64,000 nt of DNA from Ignavibacteriales bacterium (GTDB lineage: Bacteria > Bacteroidota > Ignavibacteria > Ignavibacteriales > Melioribacteraceae). A program made the translations under genes and the position numbers. Under the pieces are notes generated by a model. That model was not told the origin of the DNA. It saw nothing but the letters and a program-made list of their open reading frames with translations, and searched no databases. Position 1 is the first letter of the stretch, and every line of letters begins with the position of its first letter. The stretch spans positions 215,160 through 279,159 of the forward strand of contig JACOUS010000014.1 of NCBI GenBank assembly GCA_016177735.1, written 5' to 3'. Below, one piece after another: positions 36,407 through 44,135 of the stretch.

Positions 36407-36994
36407 TCAACCGATAAACGGAATTATAAAACCGCTCTTCTTTTTATAATTCGTGAAATCATCCTTAAAATGTTTTTGGAGAAGTTTTTCTTCAAAAGAT
36501 GCACGCATAATAAACAACGGTAATTCAACAAGCAGAATAACCGGCACAATAATAAATCCAAGCAAAGCAAACCCGGCGCCAAGGTCACTTAAAAACTGAC
36601 TGACATATTGCGGATGTCTTACAAATCTATAAATGCCGCCGGTAACAAGTTTATGATCCTTCATAATCACAATATCCTGTGCATAAAAATTACCGAGAGA
36701 TTTGTACGCCCAAACTTGAAGCCATGAAAACAAAACAAACATTCCCAAACCGGCAAAACGTAAAGTTTTTAATCCGGCAAAAGTATTTTCATCAAAAGTG
36801 CCAAGTTTAAAAATTCCGGCTATAATAAGAATTAAAACCAGTGCCGCAATATTGGGTGGAACTTTCTGCAAAAATGTGGAGGGTCTTTCAATAACTTTGG
36901 TAATAGATGTTTTCAAACCTTTCTTTGCGCCGCCCCAGTTGGCAGAGATTGTTACAAACAAATTAATAGCAACAAGAAGATTGATCGGGTCCAT
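36407..36994 (-). CDS. Isoprenylcysteine-methyltransferase-like membrane protein
   Basis: A 195-residue membrane protein with about four transmembrane helices. GGIYRFVRHPQYVSQFLSDLGAGFALL and the late SFEEKLLQKHFKDDFTNYKKKSGFIIPF are the signature of the ICMT/PEMT-like family, which binds S-adenosylmethionine in its C-terminal helices. The bacterial substrate is unknown. Its stop lies three bases from the amidase start, so the two genes are co-transcribed. Confidence 0.8.
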   Translation of the reverse strand: MDPINLLVAINLFVTISANWGGAKKGLKTSITKVIERPSTFLQKVPPNIAALVLILIIAGIFKLGTFDENTFAGLKTLRFAGLGMFVLFSWLQVWAYKSLGNFYAQDIVIMKDHKLVTGGIYRFVRHPQYVSQFLSDLGAGFALLGFIIVPVILLVELPLFIMRASFEEKLLQKHFKDDFTNYKKKSGFIIPFIG

Positions 36995-37035
36995 TTAATT
37001 TTCTTTTTTTAATTCAATATAACAACTTATAAGAA

Positions 37036-37159
37036 ACTTCTGAAAAATAAATCAAGCTAATGCAGCCGCAGTCTTCTTACTGCGAAAAATTTTTGGAAAC
37101 ACAATCTAATTCGCCGCGGCGAATTGCGGCTGCCGCTTCGTAATCAAATTTTCAGAAGT
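37036..37159. mobile_element. 124-bp element with nested inverted repeats (MITE-like)
   Basis: Perfect 11-bp ends ACTTCTGAAAA (37036-37046) and TTTTCAGAAGT (37149-37159) enclose a second pair GCAGCCGCA (37062-37070) and TGCGGCTGC (37125-37133), a hairpin GCAGT...ACTGC (37068-37083) and an 18-bp palindrome (37108-37125). No coding frame lies inside. It may be a non-autonomous transposon or a structured RNA. The rest of 36995-37367 is AT-rich and shows only the likely promoter region of the next operon. Confidence 0.55.
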
Positions 37160-37367
37160 CCTTACAAGTAATTTTAATAAAAGTACCCGAAAGAAGATAA
37201 GTTTACTTGCTACATGTCAATATTACTACTCAATTACTTCATCTGAACTCGAAAGAACTCTACTCATCAATTTTGATGTAGAATACATGCCGATCCGTAG
37301 CACAAATTTTGATTAGTAATAAAGGACAATTTTTTATATTTTTTTCCGTGAATAAGATCGAAAGAAT

Positions 37368-37895
37368 ATGAATACCGGACAAATGCTGATTACAATAGGC
37401 GCAATTTTTCTTTTGAGTATGGTTATCCTTACAACCAACCGCGGATTAATAACTACAAATGCTACAATGGTTGACAACCGTTACGGCATACTCGGTGTTT
37501 CACTGGCTACATCAACAATAGAAAAAGCAACAAGCAGAGCGTTTGATAATAACACAGATACTTTATCAATAGATGCTTTGAGCTCATTAACAAATGTTAA
37601 TCAACTTGGACTTGAAGCCGGGGAAAGCAGTAACAACCCGGATGGCTTCAATGATATTGACGATTACAATTGTTACAAGGTAACTCCGAGAGTTGACTCA
37701 CTCAGCTTCGAAGGCACGAATAGGAAAATTGCTTTCAACACTTACTGCAATGTTGATTACGTCAGCGTCAACGATCCGAGAACGGTATTGAATCAACGCT
37801 CGTGGCATAAAAGAATTACAGTACGCGTAATTAGCCCGGGAATGACCGATACAATAAAAATGTCGTCTGTTTATAGTTACTGGTATTTTAGGTAA
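37368..37895 (+). CDS. Pseudopilin-like protein 1
   Basis: A 175-residue protein with one N-terminal hydrophobic helix (MLITIGAIFLLSMVILTTN) directly after a very short polar head, then an extracytoplasmic domain rich in Asn, Asp, Ser and Thr. Three Cys-poor strands end in SSVYSYWYFR. The architecture is that of minor pilins or pseudopilins, although the canonical G|FTLIE prepilin site is absent. The next gene starts five bases after its stop. Confidence 0.6.
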   Translation: MNTGQMLITIGAIFLLSMVILTTNRGLITTNATMVDNRYGILGVSLATSTIEKATSRAFDNNTDTLSIDALSSLTNVNQLGLEAGESSNNPDGFNDIDDYNCYKVTPRVDSLSFEGTNRKIAFNTYCNVDYVSVNDPRTVLNQRSWHKRITVRVISPGMTDTIKMSSVYSYWYFR

Positions 37896-37900
37896 TCGTT

Positions 37901-38530
37901 ATGGGATTTAGTGCATTATTAGACATACTTGGTTCAACAATTGTCGGTGGATTGCTCTTAATGATTCTGCTTAGAATGAACGACGCAGCGGTAGAAAACA
38001 ATTATTTGTACAGCGGAGAAAGAATCGTTCAGCAGAATCTTGTTGAAGTTGTAAAACTTCTTGAGTACGATTTACGCAAAATCGGTTACAGCAACAATTG
38101 GCAGGCAATGCCGGTTCCGGCAAATGCAATAATTCAAGCCGATTCAAATAGAATACATTTCTTAACGGATATTGTAGCAACAGGATATCCGTACGGAGAC
38201 GGGGTACTTGATACTCTGAAATATTATTTGGGACCAACTTCGGAATTAACTTCAACACCGAACCCGTACGATAAACTTCTTTACAGAGTTGTTAATAATG
38301 CAACACCGGCCGGTTCAAATTTAGGAATCACACAGTTTCGTCTTACCTATTATGATGCAAACGGAGATACTATAACAACTATGCCGGCAAGCCCGCCGCT
38401 TGGTATTGCCGCAATTCAAATTGATCTTTCGATTGAAAATCCGGCGGCTTACGGAAACGATTATTCAGCCGATAAAAGAGTTATCTGGCGGCAGATAAGA
38501 TTACCGGCAAGAAATTTTACTTTGAGATGA
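37901..38530 (+). CDS. Pseudopilin-like protein 2 (PilW-like)
   Basis: A 209-residue protein with an N-terminal helix (LLDILGSTIVGGLLLMILLRM) and an exported domain. VVKLLEYDLRKIGYSNN and the later ITQFRLTYYDANGDTITTMP and GIAAIQIDLSIENP resemble PilW/PulJ-type minor pilins. Second gene of the operon; the third starts ten bases on, with GAGAGGTATAAA before it. Confidence 0.6.
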   Translation: MGFSALLDILGSTIVGGLLLMILLRMNDAAVENNYLYSGERIVQQNLVEVVKLLEYDLRKIGYSNNWQAMPVPANAIIQADSNRIHFLTDIVATGYPYGDGVLDTLKYYLGPTSELTSTPNPYDKLLYRVVNNATPAGSNLGITQFRLTYYDANGDTITTMPASPPLGIAAIQIDLSIENPAAYGNDYSADKRVIWRQIRLPARNFTLR

Positions 38531-38540
38531 GAGGTATAAA

Positions 38541-39770
38541 ATGGGCGGAAAAGGTGCATTACTTTTAGTTCTCGGTTTCAGCTTAATATTTATGGTCGCT
38601 GGTAGAAACTTTAACAGCATGGCTACATCTACAGTTGAAAATTTTGCAAGTTATTACAGCGATACAAAAGCACATCATTTGGCATCAAGCGGCGTTAACC
38701 TCGTGACAAATCAAATATTTCTTAACTATGCACTTGCGAACGGAACTTTCAACTATGAACTTGACGGCGGTACAATTACCGCAACACTTAGTACAATTAA
38801 TGTTTACCAAAATATTAAGCAGTTAACGTCGACCGGTACTTTTGGAGATGTTTCAACTACTATAAAAATAATTTTAAAACCTAGTTCATTTTCCAAGTAC
38901 GCTTATTTTTCCAACAGTGAAGGTGCCAATATTTGGTGGACAACAGGCGATACTGTTTGGGGTCCCTTCCACACAAACGGACAATTACGCGTTGCAGACC
39001 GCCCGGTATTTTATGGCAAAGTTACAATTGACGGCCGTCTCGTAAAATACAGCAATAGTGCACGCCCGCAATTTTTAGGAGGGTTTCAAACCGGTGTTCA
39101 CGTTACAATTCCAAGTGACGGAGTAACGAATCTGGGCACATCGGCACAATCCGGCGGAGGTTACATTACCGGACAGCAATTAGTCTATATGGAATTTAGA
39201 GGGGACAGCATTCGGTACAGATACAATACATCCAACCCGTGGACATACGTTCTGGCTTCATCTTTCGCTCCGAACGGTGCAATATTTGCCGCAGATGCAG
39301 AACTTAGAATCAGCGGCAGAATTAAGGGGCAATACACTATAGGTGCTTCCGGAACCGGCGGCAATAGAGGCAAAGTATATATTGATGACGATGTTTATTA
39401 TAATACAGATCCGCAAGTAGATCCAAACTCGCAAGATATGTTTGGAATTGTTACTGCAAGAGATGTTGTACTTACAGATAATGCAGCTAATAACAACAAC
39501 GTCAAAGTTCAAGCCGCCGTTTATTCCGAAACCGGCTCGTTTGTTGCGGAGAATTATCAAAGCAGACCGGTAAGCGGTGCAATTTATTTGTACGGCGGAG
39601 TAATTCAAAATGCAAGAGGCCCGGTTGGAACCTTCTCAACACAAGGTAACACAACTACAATAACATCAGGCTTTAGCAAAAGATACCGTTACGATGATCG
39701 GTTCATGCTGGCAAGTCCGCCGTTCTTCCCGGGCACCGGCAAATTTGAAATTGTATCGTGGTTTGAATAG
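38541..39770 (+). CDS. PilX/DUF4900-like protein
   Basis: A 409-residue protein with an N-terminal helix (ALLLVLGFSLIFMVAG) and the sequence YYSDTKAHHLASSGVNLVTNQIF, the PilX-like pattern in which an N-terminal helix continues into the periplasm. The large C-terminal part (GPFHTNGQLRVADRPVFYGKV, GIVTARDVVLTD, AAVYSETGSFVAENY) matches the DUF4900-like beta-helical domain. It would sit at the tip of a pilus-like fibre. Convergent with the epimerase gene, two bases between stops. Confidence 0.6.
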   Translation: MGGKGALLLVLGFSLIFMVAGRNFNSMATSTVENFASYYSDTKAHHLASSGVNLVTNQIFLNYALANGTFNYELDGGTITATLSTINVYQNIKQLTSTGTFGDVSTTIKIILKPSSFSKYAYFSNSEGANIWWTTGDTVWGPFHTNGQLRVADRPVFYGKVTIDGRLVKYSNSARPQFLGGFQTGVHVTIPSDGVTNLGTSAQSGGGYITGQQLVYMEFRGDSIRYRYNTSNPWTYVLASSFAPNGAIFAADAELRISGRIKGQYTIGASGTGGNRGKVYIDDDVYYNTDPQVDPNSQDMFGIVTARDVVLTDNAANNNNVKVQAAVYSETGSFVAENYQSRPVSGAIYLYGGVIQNARGPVGTFSTQGNTTTITSGFSKRYRYDDRFMLASPPFFPGTGKFEIVSWFE

Positions 39771-39771
39771 C

Positions 39772-40695
39772 TCATTTCAACAAATCATACAAAGCGGTTT
39801 TTAGATTTTCATATTCGAACTTAAATCCCAAACTCAAAGCTTTTTGCGGAATTACTTTTACGCCGCCTATTACTGTTTCCGAAGCTTCACCAAGTATTAT
39901 TTTTAAAACAAACTCCGGCACTTTAAAAAACGAGGGGCGTTTCATTGCATTGCCGAGGGTTGCGGCAAATTCTTTCATAGTTACCGGATTTGGCGAAACA
40001 CCGTTCATAATGCCGCTCACATTTTTATTATCCAAGGCAAACAAAAATAAATTTGCGAGATCGGAAATATGAATCCACGACAACCATTGTTTGCCCGAAC
40101 CGAGCGGACCTCCAATAAAAAATTTAAATGGCGTTAAAAATTTAGGGAGCGCACCTCCATCTTTATCAAGTACCATTCCGGTTCGAATGTTAACTCTTCT
40201 CACATTTGCTTTTTCCAAATCGAATGATGACTTTTCCCACTGCTCTGTTACATCAGCTAAAAATCCTTTCCCCTTTGGGGAATTTTCGTTCACTTCTGTT
40301 TCGCTGTTTCCGTAAAATCCTACTGCCGATGCACAAATAAAAACCTCCGGCTTGTTGGAAATTTTGTTGATTGCATTTACGAGATAACGTGTTGAATTAA
40401 TACGGCTCTCAAAAATTTTTCGCTTGTGTTCTGGCGTCCACCTTCTTGCCATAATATTTTCTCCGGCAAGATGAATTACGGCATCGCAGCTTGACAAAGT
40501 TTCCAATAGATCTTTGTCGAAAACATTTGCATTATAATCGAAGCGGACAATCTTTTCAGCCAATGGGAAAATATCTTTTGCCTTTTCGATTAACCGCGAA
40601 AGTATAATTATGCTGTCCCCTCTCTGTTGAAGCAGTTCACAAATCTTTTTCCCGATTAAACCGGTCGCGCCGGTAATGGCTATTTTTTTATTCAT
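39772..40695 (-). CDS. TIGR01777-family NAD(P)-dependent epimerase (YfcH-like)
   Basis: A 307-residue SDR-superfamily protein with the nucleotide-binding motif GATGLIGKKI near the start, HLAGENIMARRWTPEHKRKIFESRI and SAVGFYG (the catalytic Tyr region). The C-terminal part (PEFVLKIILGEASETVIGGVKVIPQKALSLGF) is the DUF1731 tail of the YfcH family. The substrate is not known. A start nine bases upstream at 40704 is equally readable. Confidence 0.88.
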   Translation of the reverse strand: MNKKIAITGATGLIGKKICELLQQRGDSIIILSRLIEKAKDIFPLAEKIVRFDYNANVFDKDLLETLSSCDAVIHLAGENIMARRWTPEHKRKIFESRINSTRYLVNAINKISNKPEVFICASAVGFYGNSETEVNENSPKGKGFLADVTEQWEKSSFDLEKANVRRVNIRTGMVLDKDGGALPKFLTPFKFFIGGPLGSGKQWLSWIHISDLANLFLFALDNKNVSGIMNGVSPNPVTMKEFAATLGNAMKRPSFFKVPEFVLKIILGEASETVIGGVKVIPQKALSLGFKFEYENLKTALYDLLK

Positions 40696-40863
40696 AGTTT
40701 CCATTTTTGGCTACAGCACAAAACTATCCTATAAAGTTTTTCAGTAAAATAACTGATTTTATAGTAGTTTAATAATGGTATCTAATTTGCCGGTTGTTCG
40801 TCTAATCAACAGAAAAATTTATACAAGTAGAACAATAAACCAAACAAACACACGAGGGGAGGC

Positions 40864-43269
40864 ATGAAATATTTTTTCTTCTTCATTCTATTATACACTT
40901 CTATTTACGCCCAGCAATTTGCATTAAAGGGAAATGTTTACGATAAATCAACCGGCGAAGTTTTGAGCTACGCAAATCTAAGAATAGCCGGTTCTTCTGC
41001 TGGTACCGCCGCAAATTTGGAGGGCAGTTTCGAATTCAAACTCAAACCGGGAAATTATTCTCTCGCCACTTCCTACATTGGATATAAATCCGATACAACA
41101 AAAGTAAAATTGAACAGAGATGAATCAATAAAAATTTATCTTGAACCGGTTGCAGTGAGATTATCCGAGATAACAGTTTTGCCCGGCGAGAATCCGGCAA
41201 ATGCAATAATCCGAAAAGCTATTGAAGCCAAACATGAACGCGAGAAAAAAATCGATTCATATGTTTATCATGCTTACACAAAAGGATTGGTAAGAACAAC
41301 TCAAGAACTTTCCTCTTCGTACAGAAGCGGACTCAGTCTTTCGTTCAGCCTCAAAGATACGGGCGATTTGAAAATTACCGGCATAATGGAAAACGAAAGC
41401 AGAGGTTTCTTCAGAAAGCCGAACAATTACAAAGACGAAGTAATCGCACAAAAGAAGAGCGCAAATATTCCGCCGAGTGTTTTTGTTTTAACCGGCGGAA
41501 GAATGCTGCAAAGTTTTTACACAAACGATATTCAATTTTTTAACCGTCCGCTTGTTGGACCGATTGCCGATAATGCACTTGATTACTATTACTACATTAT
41601 TGAAGATACAGTCGCAATGGATAACCGTAATGTTTATCAGCTTTCGTTCGAACCGATTGATAAATCAGACCCCGGCTTCTACGGAAAACTTTTTATTGCA
41701 GACAGCATCTTCTCACTCGTAAAAATTGATGTTCGATTGAACGAAGCGGCAAACCCCGGAAAAGTTTTTGACAACATAAATATCTTCCAGCAGTTTGTTC
41801 CGTTCGGCGATAACATCTACATGCCAATCGATTACAGAGTTTTTGTTACTGGAAATTTTTTAGGAATGGCAAAATTCGGATTTGAGCTTAACTCTATTTT
41901 TTACGATTACCAAATTAACAATGAAATAAACGATGATATTTTCGATATGGTAATCATTAAAGTTCATCCGGATGCGGATAAAAAAGATTCGCTTTATTGG
42001 AAGACAACACAAACAATTCCAAACACACTCGAAGAGATTGCCGCTTACGAACGAATCGACAGCGTTGAATCCGTTCCGAGAAATTTTTGGGACGATTTTT
42101 CTATCCTTTCTTCTTCCGTTAGATTGAGCGACAATTACTCCATTAGTGGTCCTCTTTCTATTTATTCATTCAACAAAATTCAAGGACACACTCTCAATTT
42201 CGGCGGCGAAGCAGAAGACGAGCTAAACAAACGTCTATACGGAACTGCAAATGTTGCTTATGGATTCTCTGACAAAAAATTTCAGTCGTCCCTATCGGCG
42301 CGGTATTATTTAGGTGAATACAGAACTACACATCTTTACTTAAATGCTTATAATAAACTTACCGATCTTTTCGGCGAAGCAATTTCATACAATAAATTAA
42401 CATCAACAATTACAAGCCTCTTCGGCAAATACGATTTCAGAGATTACTACTATACACGCGGTTTTGATTTTAAAATTTCCGATGAAGTTTTCCCGGTACT
42501 GCGATTGGGAATTGGTTTTATGAATAGAACCGATAAATCTGCAGTGAATAATTCCGATTTCTCATTCTTCAACAAATCCAAAACTTACGGAGCCAACAAA
42601 CAAATATTCGATACAAAGATTAATGCAATCACAGCAGAATTTGGTTTGGATTTCAGAAAATTTATTGAAGACGGATACTTCAGATTCAGATCTTCGCAGA
42701 GAAAAGCATATCTACTCTTAAACGGAAGTGCAATCTTCAGCAGCAAATCATTTTTGAAAAGCACGCAAAGCTTCGAAATGTATAATCTAACATTATCAGG
42801 TTACTCGCCTTCTTTCAAATCTGCAAACATGACATTTTCGTTAAAAGGAATTTATGGAGACGGTTCCGTTCCCTATCAAATGCTTTATGCGCTTCCCGGC
42901 AATATTGAAAGTTCGGGCAAGCCAAATACATTCAGAACACTCGGCATCGGCGAAGTTTACGGAGACCACGCAGCAGTTTTTACATTCCAGCATAATTTTA
43001 ACGATGAGATTTTCAGATTCCTCAACATTCCCTACATAAAAGATTGGGAATTAATCTTGCGTGCACATTTCAATTCCGCTTGGATTGAATTATCCGATGA
43101 CAGCAGAAAAATTTTGACGCACACTTTTTCGGAATTTAAAAAGCCATTGATGGAAGCCGGTTTCAGTATCGGGCATATTCTCGTCCCCTTTTCATTGGAA
43201 TTTACATGGCGTTTGAGTCACAGAGAGAAAAACAATTTTGTAATCGGGTTGAACGCGTTTATGTTATAA
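40864..43269 (+). CDS. DUF5686 outer-membrane protein with carboxypeptidase-regulatory-like domain
   Basis: An 801-residue secreted protein with a signal peptide ending SIYAQ. Residues about 20-105 form the CarboxypepD_reg-like beta-sandwich (LKGNVYDKSTGEVLSYANLRIAGSSAGTAANLEGSFEFKLKPG) seen at the start of many Bacteroidota outer-membrane proteins. NPANAIIRKAIEAKHEREKKIDSYVY opens the DUF5686 domain and a long beta-barrel follows. There is no TonB plug domain. Function is unknown; a GAGGGGAGGC ribosome binding site precedes it. Confidence 0.78.
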   Translation: MKYFFFFILLYTSIYAQQFALKGNVYDKSTGEVLSYANLRIAGSSAGTAANLEGSFEFKLKPGNYSLATSYIGYKSDTTKVKLNRDESIKIYLEPVAVRLSEITVLPGENPANAIIRKAIEAKHEREKKIDSYVYHAYTKGLVRTTQELSSSYRSGLSLSFSLKDTGDLKITGIMENESRGFFRKPNNYKDEVIAQKKSANIPPSVFVLTGGRMLQSFYTNDIQFFNRPLVGPIADNALDYYYYIIEDTVAMDNRNVYQLSFEPIDKSDPGFYGKLFIADSIFSLVKIDVRLNEAANPGKVFDNINIFQQFVPFGDNIYMPIDYRVFVTGNFLGMAKFGFELNSIFYDYQINNEINDDIFDMVIIKVHPDADKKDSLYWKTTQTIPNTLEEIAAYERIDSVESVPRNFWDDFSILSSSVRLSDNYSISGPLSIYSFNKIQGHTLNFGGEAEDELNKRLYGTANVAYGFSDKKFQSSLSARYYLGEYRTTHLYLNAYNKLTDLFGEAISYNKLTSTITSLFGKYDFRDYYYTRGFDFKISDEVFPVLRLGIGFMNRTDKSAVNNSDFSFFNKSKTYGANKQIFDTKINAITAEFGLDFRKFIEDGYFRFRSSQRKAYLLLNGSAIFSSKSFLKSTQSFEMYNLTLSGYSPSFKSANMTFSLKGIYGDGSVPYQMLYALPGNIESSGKPNTFRTLGIGEVYGDHAAVFTFQHNFNDEIFRFLNIPYIKDWELILRAHFNSAWIELSDDSRKILTHTFSEFKKPLMEAGFSIGHILVPFSLEFTWRLSHREKNNFVIGLNAFML

Positions 43270-43276
43270 CATTGTT

Positions 43277-43299
43277 GGGGCGAATCAACGATTCGCCCC
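43277..43299. repeat. Palindrome of the TGTTGGGGCGAA family
   Basis: GGGGCGAAT (43277-43285) pairs with ATTCGCCCC (43291-43299) around CAACG, second copy of the element at 2178. It follows the DUF5686 stop and could terminate transcription. Confidence 0.6.
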
Positions 43300-43337
43300 T
43301 TGGATGTTTTATAAATCTCTCTCGTTTGTTAAACCGA

Positions 43338-43587
43338 TTAATCCTCTACGAGGATTAAAAATTTTTTGCATATCTTTTTCTACAAGATTACAACCTCTAC
43401 GAGGTTGTTACTATTAAGATGATCTTCAAACATTTTACGACGAAGAATATGCAAGATGTTAAATTTCTACTATTGCACGAAATGCTCGTAGATTAACGAT
43501 TCCAAAATTTTTACAATGTATTACATCGTAGATGTTATACTCTTGTAGAAAAAAAATTTAATGCCTTAACGATCCTCGTAGAGGATC
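43338..43587. repeat. Array of CCTC-TAC-GAGG palindromes before the RAYT gene
   Basis: Three perfect palindromes share core CCTC-N3-GAGG: TTAATCCTC-TAC-GAGGATTAA (43338-43358), ACAACCTC-TAC-GAGGTTGT (43390-43408) and GATCCTC-GTA-GAGGATC (43571-43587). A related ACATC-GTA-GATGT lies at 43523-43535. These have the form of REP elements mobilised by the neighbouring transposase. The rest of the 335-bp gap is AT-rich. Confidence 0.75.
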
Positions 43588-43604
43588 AATAAAGGGAGGC
43601 GGAC

Positions 43605-44090
43605 ATGAAGCCGGGTGTATTTTCGCAATTATACATTCATTTAGTGTTTTCGCCCAAATACCGGGAAAGGTTATTGACAGAAAAAATAAGAAAAGAAGTA
43701 TTCAGTTATATAAGCGGCATAATATCCAACCGAAAACATAAATCAATAATTGTAAACGGAATGGATGATCATGTGCATATCTTGTTAGGCGCCAACCCCA
43801 ATGATAAAATCTCAGATTTGGTAGGGTGTATTAAACGGGAATCGTCTAAATTTATAAATGAAAAAAATTTGTTTAACGGCAAGTTTCATTGGCAAGACGG
43901 TTACGGTGCGTTTTCATACGGAAGATCACAATTAGACCGGATTTACAATTACATAGCAAATCAAGAAATACATCACAAAAGACGAGCATTTAGAGAAGAA
44001 TATTTAGAACTATTGAAAAAATTTGAAATCACGTTCGATGAAAAATATTTATTTGATTTTTTTGAAGACTCAACAAAAATTTTATTATAA
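43605..44090 (+). CDS. REP-associated tyrosine transposase (IS200-like, Y1-HUH)
   Basis: A 161-residue single-strand nuclease of the RAYT/TnpA-Y1 family. His56-Val-His58 in MDDHVHILLG is the HUH metal motif and Tyr116 (alternatively Tyr114) in LDRIYNYIANQEIHH is the likely nucleophile. SPKYRERLLTE is the usual N-terminal strand. The gene is complete, preceded by AAAGGGAGGCGG and framed on both sides by the same CCTCTACGAGG palindromes, which suggests it acts on them. It may be a domesticated gene rather than an active IS. Confidence 0.9.
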   Translation: MKPGVFSQLYIHLVFSPKYRERLLTEKIRKEVFSYISGIISNRKHKSIIVNGMDDHVHILLGANPNDKISDLVGCIKRESSKFINEKNLFNGKFHWQDGYGAFSYGRSQLDRIYNYIANQEIHHKRRAFREEYLELLKKFEITFDEKYLFDFFEDSTKILL

Positions 44091-44092
44091 AT

Positions 44093-44103
44093 CCTCTACG
44101 AGG
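44093..44103. repeat. Downstream CCTCTACGAGG palindrome
   Basis: CCTC-TAC-GAGG lies three bases after the transposase stop, the fourth member of the local family. It marks the right edge of the RAYT unit. Confidence 0.7.
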
Positions 44104-44135
44104 TTGTAAAAAAATCCACATTCTTTGAGGCATCA

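Noticed and set aside
43338..43587. CRISPR array
   Set aside because: The repeated units are short palindromes of different length at irregular spacing, with no uniform spacers and no cas gene.
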